64,000 nt of DNA from Streptomyces katrae (GCF_000717655.1 NZ_JNZY01000012.1:103348-167347), one strand, 5' to 3'; shown: positions 44,431 through 52,728, numbered from the stretch's first letter. Notes: generated from the letters alone by a model not told the origin. Numbers and translations are program-made.

Positions 44431-44833
44431 GTTGCGTATGGCCTTTCGCTTCTTTCGAATCCCCCTGCCGGTTGCACCGGCAGTCCGGCCGCTTGCCCGG
44501 GTACCCGAGATCCATGCGCAAAACGTTGCGGAGAGTGTTCTGCTTCACTGACGAAGATGTGATAAATAAGGACATTTGCGTCAGATCGCTTGAGTGGAAA
44601 ACCAGGGATGCGCACACCGTGCAGCCGACAGGCCCGTTTCCGGCGCCCGGGGCCTGATGCTGCCCGTGCACCCGGCCGCGGCGGCGCTGGTACCCACCGC
44701 CCGCCGCTTCGGGCGTACGGCCCCGGCCGCGACGGACCGACCGCCGGCGCCCACGGCGCGCCCCGCCCCGGCCGGTTCGCCCTCACCCGGCCGGGGGCAC
44801 CCGTCGACGGCCGTGTCTGGCAAGCTGCGCTCC
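44431..44833. other. divergent regulatory region of the betaine operon
   Basis: About 400 bases. It holds a GC hairpin CTGCCGG-TTGCA-CCGGCAG at 44465-44483, the AT-rich inverted repeat described separately, and a GC-rich segment with no reliable gene up to the GNAT start. A frame from 44594 is continuous with the GNAT gene but lacks conserved character. Confidence 0.45.
44549..44583. promoter_or_regulatory. AT-rich inverted repeat, candidate operator of the betaine operon
   Basis: The arms TGACGAAGATGT (44549-44560) and ACATTTGCGTCA (44572-44583) match at 10 of 12 positions around an 11-base AT-rich centre (GATAAATAAGG). It lies about 120-150 bases upstream of betB. A TetR-type (BetI-like) repressor could bind such a site; no such regulator gene is in the window. 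Confidence 0.5.
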
Positions 44834-45385
44834 ATGGCCGCGCAGCAACCACTCGACTTCGCCCAGATCACCCGCCCCCTGGAGCTGACCGCCGAACTCC
44901 GGGACCAGCTCGTCGACTGCTGGGTACGGGTGATCAACGCCGGGGGCGCCGTCATCCCCCGGGGGCTCCCCATGCCCCCGGTGAGCACCGGCCAGGCCGA
45001 CCCGGCCCTGGGCCTGCTCGTCGGCGGGCTCGATCCGCGCCGCGCCCGGATGCTGATCGCCACGGCCGGCGGGAGGCTCGCCGGGTGGCTGGTTCTGCGC
45101 CGTGACCCGCATCCCCTCGTCGCGCACTGCGGCGCCGTCAACCACGTCATGACCCACCCCGACTTCCGCGGCCGTGGCATCGGCACGGCGCTGATGCACC
45201 GGGTCAGCGATCTCGCCCGGCAGGAGATGGGGCTGGAGCAGTTGCACATCGCCGTCCGCGCCGGGCTGGGGCTCGAGGAGTTCTACGGCCGTCTGGGCTG
45301 GCGCGAGATCGGGCGCTGGCCCGGCGGTCTGCGGGTCGCACCGGGCGACGACCGCGACGAGATCCTCATGTACCTCGCCCTCTGA
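44834..45385 (+). CDS. GNAT-family N-acetyltransferase
   Basis: About 183 residues with the GNAT acetyl-CoA motif HPDFRGRGIGTALMHRV near residue 112 and the beta-5 region LHIAVRAG followed by FYGRLGW. The start at 44834 begins MAAQQPLDFAQI; the preceding 80 codons of open frame are Ala/Pro/Arg-rich and unlike a GNAT. The substrate is unknown. It precedes the PLP cassette on the same strand by 180 bases, but nothing ties it to that pathway. Confidence 0.8.
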   Translation: MAAQQPLDFAQITRPLELTAELRDQLVDCWVRVINAGGAVIPRGLPMPPVSTGQADPALGLLVGGLDPRRARMLIATAGGRLAGWLVLRRDPHPLVAHCGAVNHVMTHPDFRGRGIGTALMHRVSDLARQEMGLEQLHIAVRAGLGLEEFYGRLGWREIGRWPGGLRVAPGDDRDEILMYLAL

Positions 45386-45567
45386 AACCCGCAGAGGCTC
45401 GTGAGCTGCGTGAGGCGCGTGTGCCACCTGAGCCAACGCAGTGCACCGGCACGCCCGTCGCGTTTCGGTCATCTCCCTCCATCACGCGTCCGAACCCGAT
45501 CAGAAGGGCAGGAACAGGGCCGCAAGGCAAATCGCCGTACGATCGGAGCGCGGGAGGAGCAGCTGCG

Positions 45568-47055
45568 ATGGACACCGGCCCCCTGTACCTGGAACCGCGG
45601 TTGGCACCACGGCTCGGCACGCTGCTCGGCTCGGCCCCGTTCCTGCACATGCTCGTGGACGCCCTCGGTTCGCCCCTGGGCGTCCTCCTGCCCGACCAGA
45701 TCGCGGAGAACGCCGAGGGCTTCCACTCCGTCTACCGCCGCCACCGCCTCGGCGGGCAGGTCTTCTTCGCCCACAAGGCCAACCGGTCCCGGTCCCTCGT
45801 CCGGCGGCTCACCACCGCGGACGCCGCCGTGGACGTGGCCTCCCTCGGCGAGCTCCGGCACGCCCTCGGCGACGGCTTCACCGCGGACCGCATCATGGCG
45901 ACCGGCCCCAAGGATCCGGCGTTCCTCTGGCTGGCCGCGCGGTCCGGGGTCACCGTGAACGCCGACGGCCCCGGTGAGCTGGAGGCCTTGGCGGGCCTCG
46001 TCCGGCGCCACGGCCTGCCCCGCCCGAAGGTCCTGCTGCGCCTCTGCGAGTTCGAGACCTCGGGACCCAGGATGCTGTCGCGCAGGAGCCGGTTCGGTAC
46101 GTCCGTGAAGGCACTGGGCCCGCTGCTGGACCTCCTCGAACGCCACCGGGACTCCCTCGATCCGGTCGGCGTCGCGTACCACCTCGACACCACGAGCCCG
46201 GACGAGAAGGCCATCGCCCTCGAAGGCTGCCTGCGCGCCATGGACGACCTGCGATTACGGGGGTTCCAGCCGCGAGCCGTCGACATCGGCGGCGGCTTCG
46301 GCGTCGGCTACCTCGCCCACGCCGCCCAGTGGGACCGCTACACGAGCGAGCTCGCCGCCGCCGTGATGGGCCGGCGCCCGCCGCTCACCTGGGGCGGCCA
46401 CGGGTACGGTCTGCACGCCGAGGGCGGTACGCTCCGCGGCGCGCTGAGCCTGTACCCCGCCCACCGCCCGGTCGCCGGGGCCGGCTACCTCGACGCGCTC
46501 CTGTCCCAGCCCGCCCCCACGCTGGGCCGCCCGCTGGGCACCCTGCTGCTGGAGAGCCTCTACGACCTGTACACGGAGCCGGGCCGGGCCCTCACCGACC
46601 AGTGCGGGCTGTCGCTGGCCCGGGTCCTGGAGGTACGGCACCGGGACGCGGGCCCTGCGTTCGTACGCCTCGCCATGAACGCGAACGACGTCAGCCTGGA
46701 GGACCACGGCATCCTCATGGACCCCGTGCTCGTGCCCCGCGACGGCGAACCCGCCGGCCCGCAGGAGCCGGTCGGCGTCCACCTCATGGGCAACCTCTGC
46801 CTGGAAGCCGATCTGGTCACCCGCAGAACGGTGTTCCTGCCGCGCCTGCCGAGGCCGGGCGACCTGCTCGGCTTCGCCAACACGGCCGGTTACTGCATGG
46901 ACTTCAGCGCCACCCGCGCACAACAGCAGCCGGTGGGCCGCAAGGTGGCCGTCCGGGAGGGACCGGAAGGAACCGCTTGGCGCTGGTGTCTGGACGAGGA
47001 GTACTGGCCGATCGAGGAGTACCGGCCGATCACCGATTCGGGGGGACGGGCATGA
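45568..47055 (+). CDS. fold-type III PLP enzyme, Y4yA-like (ornithine/DAP decarboxylase fold)
   Basis: A 495-residue protein of the alanine racemase/DAP decarboxylase fold. The PLP lysine is in FFAHKANRSRS near residue 70, a Gly-rich phosphate loop DIGGGFGVGYL is near 240, and a C-terminal beta-domain carries ESLYDLYTEPGRAL. By fold it should decarboxylate or otherwise process an amino acid; the Y4yA group has no settled reaction that I know. It overlaps the next gene by ATGA, as Y4yA and cysteine-synthase-like Y4xP genes often pair. It contains a TTA leucine codon at 46255-46257, which would make translation depend on the bldA tRNA. GGAGGAG precedes ATG 45568. Confidence 0.85.
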   Translation: MDTGPLYLEPRLAPRLGTLLGSAPFLHMLVDALGSPLGVLLPDQIAENAEGFHSVYRRHRLGGQVFFAHKANRSRSLVRRLTTADAAVDVASLGELRHALGDGFTADRIMATGPKDPAFLWLAARSGVTVNADGPGELEALAGLVRRHGLPRPKVLLRLCEFETSGPRMLSRRSRFGTSVKALGPLLDLLERHRDSLDPVGVAYHLDTTSPDEKAIALEGCLRAMDDLRLRGFQPRAVDIGGGFGVGYLAHAAQWDRYTSELAAAVMGRRPPLTWGGHGYGLHAEGGTLRGALSLYPAHRPVAGAGYLDALLSQPAPTLGRPLGTLLLESLYDLYTEPGRALTDQCGLSLARVLEVRHRDAGPAFVRLAMNANDVSLEDHGILMDPVLVPRDGEPAGPQEPVGVHLMGNLCLEADLVTRRTVFLPRLPRPGDLLGFANTAGYCMDFSATRAQQQPVGRKVAVREGPEGTAWRWCLDEEYWPIEEYRPITDSGGRA

Positions 47056-48377
47056 GGTACGACAGCATCACCGAGACGATCGGCAACACCCCGCTGGTCC
47101 GCATCGATCCGGCGGTACACGGCCTGCGCCGCATCGACCTCTACGCGAAGCTCGAGATGCTCAACCCCTTCGGCTCCGTCAAGGACCGCGCTGCCTGGAA
47201 CATGGCCCGAGCCGGTCTGCCCGGAGCCCGGGAGCGCGGCGAGACGGTCGTCGAGCTGTCCAGCGGCAACACGGCCAAGGCGCTGGCCGTCATCGCCGCC
47301 ATGCACGGGCTGTCGTTCAAGAGCGTCACCAACCGGATGCGCATCCCCGAGGTCAAGGACCTGCTCCTGCTGCTGGGCGCCGAGATCGAGGAGCTGCCGG
47401 GCCGCAGCGAATGCCTGGACCCGACGGACACCGAGGACCCGCTGACCCTCTTCCACCAGAGGCTGAACCAGTCCGGCAGTGCCCACCTGCACACCGATCA
47501 GTACTTCAACGCGCTGAACACCGAGGCGCACGAGACGGGTACGGGGCCGGAGATCGTGGCGGACCTGGACGGCCGGGCCCCGGACTGGTTCCTCGCCTGC
47601 GTCGGCACGGCGGGTTCCTCCACGGGCGTGGCCCGGGCCCTGCGCGCCCACGATCCGGCCGTACGGGTGATCGGGCTGGTGGGCGAGAAGTCGGATTTCA
47701 TCCCCGGCATCCGCAACATCGACGAGGTCCACGAGGTCGGCCTCTTCGACCCGGCCACGTACGACACGATCGAGTCGGTCAGCGCCGACGACGCCATCGA
47801 CGGCATGCTCACCCTGGTCCGGCGCTGCGGGATCCTCGCCGGGCCCACCGGCGGCGCCGCCTACCAGGGAACGGTCCGCCATCTGGGGCCGGTCGACGCG
47901 GAGTTGACGGGCCCGGACCGCCGGAGCGCGGTGTTCATCGTCTGCGACCGGGTGGAGAGCTATCTCGGCTACGTCAAGCAGCGCCGCCCCGAGCTGCTGG
48001 GCCGCCCGCCCGCGCGGAACTCCGTGACCGCTCTGACGGACACCGAGGTACGGGCGGCGCAGGTCATCGAGGTGGCCGACGCCCAGAAGTGGCTCGCGGC
48101 CGAGCGCCCGCTGGTGATCGACCTGCGCAGCTCCTTCGCCTACGCCGCGCTGCACATCGACGGATCTGTCAACATCGTCGACGAGCTCTTCGACGAACTC
48201 GTACGGGGCGGAATGCCGTTCAGCAAGCGGCAGCCCGTCCTCCTGGCGTGCCCGGTCGGCGAGCAGTCGGCGCGCTATGCAGCCCTCCTGACCCGGATGG
48301 GCCATCCCGACGTACGCAGCCTCGCGGGAGGGATCATCGCGTGGCGTGACGCGGGCGCGCCGCTGGTGCGTGACTGA
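47052..48377 (+). CDS. cysteine synthase-like PLP enzyme fused to a rhodanese domain
   Basis: A 441-residue fusion. Residues 1-325 are a fold-type II PLP enzyme of the cysteine synthase group: IGNTPLVRI, the PLP lysine in FGSVKDRAAWNM, the phosphate/substrate loop SSGNTAKAL, and a C-terminal GPTGGAAYQG motif. Residues about 335-441 are a rhodanese domain with the active-site loop LACPVGEQSARY, whose cysteine can carry a persulfide. The join suggests that sulfur is handed from the rhodanese to an aminoacrylate-type intermediate. It is translationally coupled to both neighbours, and the next gene is a cysteine desulfurase-like enzyme. SbnA-like diaminopropionate chemistry is an alternative for the PLP domain. 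Confidence 0.85.
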   Translation: MRYDSITETIGNTPLVRIDPAVHGLRRIDLYAKLEMLNPFGSVKDRAAWNMARAGLPGARERGETVVELSSGNTAKALAVIAAMHGLSFKSVTNRMRIPEVKDLLLLLGAEIEELPGRSECLDPTDTEDPLTLFHQRLNQSGSAHLHTDQYFNALNTEAHETGTGPEIVADLDGRAPDWFLACVGTAGSSTGVARALRAHDPAVRVIGLVGEKSDFIPGIRNIDEVHEVGLFDPATYDTIESVSADDAIDGMLTLVRRCGILAGPTGGAAYQGTVRHLGPVDAELTGPDRRSAVFIVCDRVESYLGYVKQRRPELLGRPPARNSVTALTDTEVRAAQVIEVADAQKWLAAERPLVIDLRSSFAYAALHIDGSVNIVDELFDELVRGGMPFSKRQPVLLACPVGEQSARYAALLTRMGHPDVRSLAGGIIAWRDAGAPLVRD

Positions 48378-48378
48378 C

Positions 48379-49581
48379 ATGGCCGATGCCGGCACCGACA
48401 CCCTCGAGGAACTGCGTTCCTGGCAGCGTCCGTTGCGCGCCCAGTTCCCGATCATCGTGGCGAACCCGGGACTGGCCTACCTGGACAGCGCGGCGACCGC
48501 GCAGAAGCCGCAGGCCGTACTGGACGCCGCGCAGCACTACCTCACCACCTCGAACGCCAACGCGGGCCGCGGCTCGTACCCCTGGGCCAATGCGACGACG
48601 GCCACGGTGGAGCGGGCCCGCGGCCGGGTCAAGGAGTTCCTGGGAGACCCCGAGCCGGACGGGTCGTCGGTGCACTTCACGAGCGGCGCCTCCGAGGGGC
48701 TGCGGACCGTCGCCCGGGACTGGCTGGCGGCCCGGCTCACCGACGGGGACGAGATCGTCGTCCCGTTCGCCGACCACGAGGCGAACCTGGCGCCGTGGCT
48801 GGAGGTACGGGAGCTGCTGGCCCGGCAGGGCGTACGGATCCGGGTCCGGGAGCTGCCGTACCAGGACGGCTCCGGCGACTACGACCCGGCGGCGCTCGCC
48901 GCCTCGGCCGGTCCCCGCACCCGTTTCGTCGCGGCCACCCATGTGCACCACGTCTACGGCGCCGACATGAACGTGCACCGGATCCGCCGGGTGGTCGGGC
49001 CGGACGTCCCGATCTGTCTCGACGCCGCGCAGAGCATCGGCCACCTGCCGTTCTCCGTCTCCGGACTCGACGTGGACTTCGTGGTGTTCTCCGGCCACAA
49101 GGCCCTGGCGCTGCCGGGCACCGGTGCGGTCTGGGCCCGTGGCCGACGGGGTCCGGAGTTCCGGCCGGGCGGCTGGGCCGGCACGCCGAACACCGTCGGC
49201 ATCGCAAGCCTGACGGCCGCGCTCGACTGGCTCGACGCGGCCGGCACGGACCGGATCGAGGCCTGGACGGTGGCGCTGGCGGCGCGGCTGACGGACGGCC
49301 TGAGCCGGCTGGACGCGTACGAGGTGCTCGGCTGCCGCTCCAGCCTGGCGGCCGGCTCCGAGGTCCAGAAGCGCCGGAGCATCGTGGCGTTCCGGCACCG
49401 CGAGATCGAATCCCGCGATCTCGGGTTCATCCTCTACAGCCACGGGTTCATGGTCCGGTCCGACGGACACTGCCAGGCGGGCGCCCGGGTGAAGGACGGA
49501 TCCGTGCGGGTGAGCCTGCACCTGTACAACACGGTGGAGGAGATCGAGGCGTTGCTCGCCACCCTCGCCAATCTGCAATGA
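48379..49581 (+). CDS. class V aminotransferase / SufS-like cysteine desulfurase
   Basis: A 400-residue fold-type I PLP enzyme. It has YLDSAATAQKPQAV at the N-terminus as in SufS, ANAGRGSYPWA, the His of THVHHVYG, the PLP lysine in FSGHKALALPG near residue 240, and a C-terminal VRSDGHCQAG loop keeping the active-site cysteine of SufS-type desulfurases. It should release sulfur from cysteine as a persulfide, which could feed the rhodanese domain of the upstream protein. ATG 48379 directly follows the upstream TGA; a GTG three codons earlier is an alternative start. No ribosome binding site is evident, so coupling is likely. Confidence 0.85.
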   Translation: MADAGTDTLEELRSWQRPLRAQFPIIVANPGLAYLDSAATAQKPQAVLDAAQHYLTTSNANAGRGSYPWANATTATVERARGRVKEFLGDPEPDGSSVHFTSGASEGLRTVARDWLAARLTDGDEIVVPFADHEANLAPWLEVRELLARQGVRIRVRELPYQDGSGDYDPAALAASAGPRTRFVAATHVHHVYGADMNVHRIRRVVGPDVPICLDAAQSIGHLPFSVSGLDVDFVVFSGHKALALPGTGAVWARGRRGPEFRPGGWAGTPNTVGIASLTAALDWLDAAGTDRIEAWTVALAARLTDGLSRLDAYEVLGCRSSLAAGSEVQKRRSIVAFRHREIESRDLGFILYSHGFMVRSDGHCQAGARVKDGSVRVSLHLYNTVEEIEALLATLANLQ

Positions 49582-49636
49582 TTTTCATGTGGAGTTCAGG
49601 GCCGTGAGAACGGCAGAGGCACGAGCGGACAGAAAC

Positions 49637-50392
49637 ATGAACCTGCACACGGTGGCGGCCGGCCGATGGGTGGAACGCTGGGAACGGCAGCAACAGCGCT
49701 ACGCGGTCGACCGCGAGGAGCGGTTCACCGTCATCTCCGACGTGGTCGAGCGCGTGACGGCGGGCTGCGCGGCTCCCCTCCTCGTCGACCTGGGATGCGG
49801 ACCGGGGTCGCTGGCGGCGCGTCTGGCGGAGCGCATGCCCGCGGCCGAGGTCGTGGGCGTCGACGCCGATCCGCTGCTGCTGGAACTCGGGCGGGCGCAC
49901 CACGGAGCGGCCCTGCGCTTCGCCGAGGCCTCGATCGGGGAGCCGGGCTGGCTCGACGGGCTCGCGCTGGAGCGCCCGGTGGACGCCGCCGTCTCGACGA
50001 CGGCCCTGCACTACCTCGGCGAGGGCACCCTGCGGCGGACGTACGAGGAGCTGGCCGGGTGCATCCGGCCCGGCGGAGTCCTCGTCAACGGCGACCACCT
50101 GGAACCGGACTCCCCCAAGGTCCACGAGCTCGCCGTCGACATCGGCCGGCGACGCGCCGAGCGCCAGCAGGCCCTGGCGCACGAGGACTGGGAGTCGTGG
50201 TGGTCGGCAGTGCGGACCGACCCCGAGCTGACGCCCCTCCTCGCTGCCCGCGACCGCCGCGCCCACCCGCGGTGCGAGGGCAACGACCTGACCCTCACCG
50301 ACCACCTCGCACTGCTGCGCGAGGCGGGCTTCGAGCACGTCGGAACGGTCTGGCAGTTCGGCAACAGCCACGTGGTGGTCGCGGTCCGCTGA
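49637..50392 (+). CDS. class I SAM-dependent methyltransferase
   Basis: A 251-residue methyltransferase: motif I VDLGCGPGSLAARL near residue 50, motif II VVGVDADPLLLELG, and AVSTTALHYL near the acceptor site. The start at ATG 49637 is a choice; a GTG at 49589 adds 16 residues and neither has a strong ribosome binding site. It is 55 bases after the desulfurase-like gene and may belong to that cassette, perhaps methylating a thiol or acid, which is speculation from context. Confidence 0.82.
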   Translation: MNLHTVAAGRWVERWERQQQRYAVDREERFTVISDVVERVTAGCAAPLLVDLGCGPGSLAARLAERMPAAEVVGVDADPLLLELGRAHHGAALRFAEASIGEPGWLDGLALERPVDAAVSTTALHYLGEGTLRRTYEELAGCIRPGGVLVNGDHLEPDSPKVHELAVDIGRRRAERQQALAHEDWESWWSAVRTDPELTPLLAARDRRAHPRCEGNDLTLTDHLALLREAGFEHVGTVWQFGNSHVVVAVR

Positions 50393-50566
50393 CCCCGTTC
50401 CACGGCTCCCCGCCGCCGGCGTGCCACGCGACGCGGCCGTGGGCCCTTCGGGGCAACCGGTGCGGAGGTGCAGCGCGGCGCCGGAGCGTGCCCTGCGGGA
50501 TCGGGATATCAGTGGGCGCAGACGGCGGTCGGCGTGATCGCCACGGTTCGGAAGGGCGGGAGCCCG

Positions 50567-51043
50567 GTGGCCGTCAAACCCATTCCCGAGGGGTATCCGC
50601 GGGTCACGCCGTACCTCTGTACCGATGGGGCCGCAGCCGCGATCGACTTCTACGTGTCCGTGCTCGGCGCGACCGAGCGGATGAGGATGCCGGCCCCCGA
50701 CGGCAGGATCGGCCACGCCGAGCTGGAGCTGGGCAACTCGGTCATCATGCTCGCCGACGAGTACCCGGAGATCGGATTCCGCTCGCCGAAGTCGGTGGGC
50801 GGCACGCCCATCACCCTGCACGTGTACGTCGAGGACGTCGACGCCGTCTTCGCGGAGGCCCTCTCCCGCGGCGCCACGGAGGTGTCCCCGGTCAAGGACG
50901 AGTTCTACGGCGACCGCACCGGGCAGCTCGAAGACCCCTTCGGCCACCGCTGGAACATCGCCACGCACGTGGCGGACGTCCCCCGGGAGGAGATGGAGAA
51001 GCGGGCCAAAGAGGCACTGGAGACCATGCAGGACGGCGGCTGA
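50567..51043 (+). CDS. VOC-family protein (PhnB/YdeM-like)
   Basis: A 158-residue single-module VOC protein: VTPYLCTDGAAAAIDFYVSV at the start, then GHAELELGNSVIMLADE and TGQLEDPFGHRWNIATH, the last being the usual metal-ligand strand and loop of PhnB-like proteins. GTG 50567 follows GGGAG. Function is unknown. A terminator hairpin lies just after the stop codon. Confidence 0.85.
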   Translation: MAVKPIPEGYPRVTPYLCTDGAAAAIDFYVSVLGATERMRMPAPDGRIGHAELELGNSVIMLADEYPEIGFRSPKSVGGTPITLHVYVEDVDAVFAEALSRGATEVSPVKDEFYGDRTGQLEDPFGHRWNIATHVADVPREEMEKRAKEALETMQDGG

Positions 51044-51056
51044 GCCACCGGACGTG

Positions 51057-51093
51057 CGGACGTCGGAGAGGCTGTGGACCTCTCCGGCGTCCG
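51057..51093. terminator. terminator between VOC and secreted-protein genes
   Basis: The arms CGGACGTCGGAGAGG (51057-51071) and CCTCTCCGGCGTCCG (51079-51093) pair with one G-T wobble. It sits between convergent stops at 51043 and 51120. A near-identical stem is at 52692-52728. Confidence 0.75.
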
Positions 51094-51119
51094 TGTGGGG
51101 GGCTGTGGGGTGTCGGCCC

Positions 51120-51542
51120 TCAGCGGGCGAGCTTCGCCTTCAGGTTCTGCAGGACCTCCTGCTTGATGTCCTGCGTGGTGACGGTCCCGCCGTTGCCGGT
51201 GCCGTTGCCGCCCACTGCGGTGGCGTCGCCGGTGTTGACGGCGTCTGCGCTGGCGTTGCCACCGCGGGCGGCACCGGTGGTGACCGTGCACCCGCCCGCA
51301 CAGTCGACGACGCCGGTGCCGGCGTTGCCGCCGCGGGCGGTACCGCCGACGGTCGTGTTCCCGGCATTGGCGTTGCCGCCGACGCCGATGCCGTCGGCGC
51401 TGTCCTGGGGGAGCGTGACGGCCTGCTGCGGGGCTGCGGTCGGCGCGGCCATCGCGGTCGCCGGCAGCGCGACACCGCCGCCGATCAGCGCCACGGAAGC
51501 TCCGGCCAGGACGATACGACGGGTCCAGAAACGCTCAGACAT
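51120..51542 (-). CDS. small secreted Gly/Asn/Thr-repeat protein, paralogue 1
   Basis: A 140-residue secreted protein. The signal peptide MSERFWTRRIVLAGASVAL has a twin-Arg-like pair and ends at an ATAMAAP cleavage region near residue 34. The mature part is low complexity, with repeating VGGNA..GNTTVGG-type units, one C-x-G-x-C motif (CAGGC), and a final basic helix QEVLQNLKAKL. GGAGAATTGCC precedes the ATG. Two paralogues lie next to it, sharing the signal peptide and the ASAD(A)xNTG(D)ATAV segment. No family recognised; the repeats suggest an extended beta-type secreted or surface protein. Confidence 0.8.
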   Translation of the reverse strand: MSERFWTRRIVLAGASVALIGGGVALPATAMAAPTAAPQQAVTLPQDSADGIGVGGNANAGNTTVGGTARGGNAGTGVVDCAGGCTVTTGAARGGNASADAVNTGDATAVGGNGTGNGGTVTTQDIKQEVLQNLKAKLAR

Positions 51543-51918
51543 GGCAATTCTCCATTCGGTATGAAAAGGGTCGCATTCCGCCCCGCGGAAAAGTCCGGAG
51601 ATTCGTTCCGGCTTCACGCTCTCCGGGGCGTTCCCCGGTGAGGGCGCACTTCAAATAAACCCTGTCGGAGAGCCCGCGTCACGCCACTCGAACACGTGAC
51701 TTGACGCCGGAATGCGATCTTGATACCGGGATGCGGCGGGAACACGCCGCGCCCCGCCAGATCCTGCTCGCAGCATGATCCACACGCTAACGTCAACCTC
51801 GCATAAGCCCAGGGATCCCCGGCGTCTGCAGAGCACCGGGCGTATCCGACCGGCAGCCTCAGCGCCCGCCTGCTTGGCCCCAGGCGAAGACCTCGCACAA
51901 GAATCCCGGAGAATTCCG
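51543..51918. other. divergent region between secreted-protein genes, with duplicated element
   Basis: About 375 bases with no gene. It contains the first copy of the conserved element (51631-51708) described below, followed by GC-rich DNA up to the ATG of the second secreted protein. A TTGACG hexamer (51701-51706) points toward the plus-strand gene but has a poor -10. Confidence 0.5.
51631..51708. promoter_or_regulatory. duplicated regulatory element, copy 1
   Basis: Bases 51673-51708 are identical to 53271-53306, and 51631-51662 match 53229-53260 with two differences. The identical part holds an inverted repeat GTCACG-N11-CGTGAC (51678-51700), including CACGTG. It lies 90-165 bases upstream of secreted paralogue 1. 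Confidence 0.65.
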
Positions 51919-52671
51919 ATGAATGAGCGTTCCTGGACCCGTCGTATCGTGCTGGCCGCGGCTTCCGTGGCACTGACCGGCGTCGTGGCCCTGCCGGCGA
52001 CCGCGATGGCCGCACCGGCATTCCCCCAGTACGGCTACGCCAGCATCACCACTGCCGCAACGGACGGCGCACCGTCCGTGTGCAGGGGGATCTGCCACGA
52101 CAGCACCAACACCGCCGCAGGCAACGGCACCTCCGGCGTGTGCGAGGGCATCTGCCACGACAGCGCCAACACGGCCGTGGGCGACGGTTCCTCCGGCGTG
52201 TGCCGGGGGCTCTGCGACGGCAGCACCAACACGACCGTGGGGGTCGGCGCGTTCAACGAGTGCGTGGGCCTCTGCGGCACCAGCACGAACACCGCCGTGG
52301 GCGACGGCGCCTTCAACGTGTGCAGCGGCCTGTGCCAGGACAGCGTCAACACCGCCGTGAGCGGTGACGTCCTGCGCGGCACGTCCGAGACCGTGAACTC
52401 GGCCGGGCAGGGCACGCGGGCCATGGGTGACAGCGACACGGGCACGGGGGGTGACGCCAGCGCCGTCAGCGGCGATGCCACTGCCGCGAACACCACGGTG
52501 GGCGGTACCGCCACCGGCGGCAACGCCAACTCCGGTGTCGGCACCTGCATCGGCAGGTGCACCATCACCACGGGTGCCGCGACGGGCGGTGACGCCAGCG
52601 CCGACGCCCTCAACACCGGCAACGCAACGGCCGTGACCGGTGACGCGACGGCCACGGGCGGCAACGGCTGA
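51919..52671 (+). CDS. secreted protein with five tandem 20-residue CxGxC repeats, paralogue 2
   Basis: A 250-residue secreted protein. The signal peptide MNERSWTRRIVLAAASVAL is nearly that of its neighbours. Residues 54-153 form five exact 20-residue repeats, each with C-x-G-[IL]-C, S-x-NT and a Gly-rich end; the DNA period is 60 bases (52078-52377). A sixth CxGxC (CIGRC) is in the C-terminal region shared with the paralogues. This gives 12 cysteines in the mature chain. The spacing would suit a regular disulfide ladder or metal binding. GGAGAATTCCG precedes ATG 51919. No family recognised. Confidence 0.8.
   Translation: MNERSWTRRIVLAAASVALTGVVALPATAMAAPAFPQYGYASITTAATDGAPSVCRGICHDSTNTAAGNGTSGVCEGICHDSANTAVGDGSSGVCRGLCDGSTNTTVGVGAFNECVGLCGTSTNTAVGDGAFNVCSGLCQDSVNTAVSGDVLRGTSETVNSAGQGTRAMGDSDTGTGGDASAVSGDATAANTTVGGTATGGNANSGVGTCIGRCTITTGAATGGDASADALNTGNATAVTGDATATGGNG
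52078..52377 (+). repeat. five tandem 60-base coding repeats
   Basis: Each unit starts with the codon before TGC and encodes a C-x-G-x-C segment followed by a Gly/Asn/Thr stretch. Units begin at 52078, 52138, 52198, 52258 and 52318. The units differ in sequence, so the array is not recent. Confidence 0.85.
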
Positions 52672-52691
52672 CGAGCCGGACCAGCACGGAA

Positions 52692-52728
52692 CGGACGCCG
52701 GAGAGGCTGTGGGCCTCTCCGGCGTCCG
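52692..52728. terminator. terminator between secreted paralogues 2 and 3
   Basis: The arms CGGACGCCGGAGAGGC (52692-52707) and GCCTCTCCGGCGTCCG (52713-52728) are fully complementary with a TGTGG loop. It lies between convergent stops at 52671 and 52753 and is almost the same as the hairpin at 51057-51093. Confidence 0.8.

Noticed and set aside
12916..48377. SbnB/SbnA-type pair (cyclodeaminase at 12916 and cysteine synthase-like enzyme at 47052) making 2,3-diaminopropionate
   Set aside because: The genes are over 30 kb apart on either side of an unrelated betaine operon, the first sits with a proline-type A domain, and the second is coupled to a Y4yA-like gene and fused to rhodanese.
52078..52377. 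60-base periodic array considered as a CRISPR
   Set aside because: The units are in frame inside a secreted-protein gene, have no constant repeat with variable spacers, and encode a regular CxGxC protein repeat.
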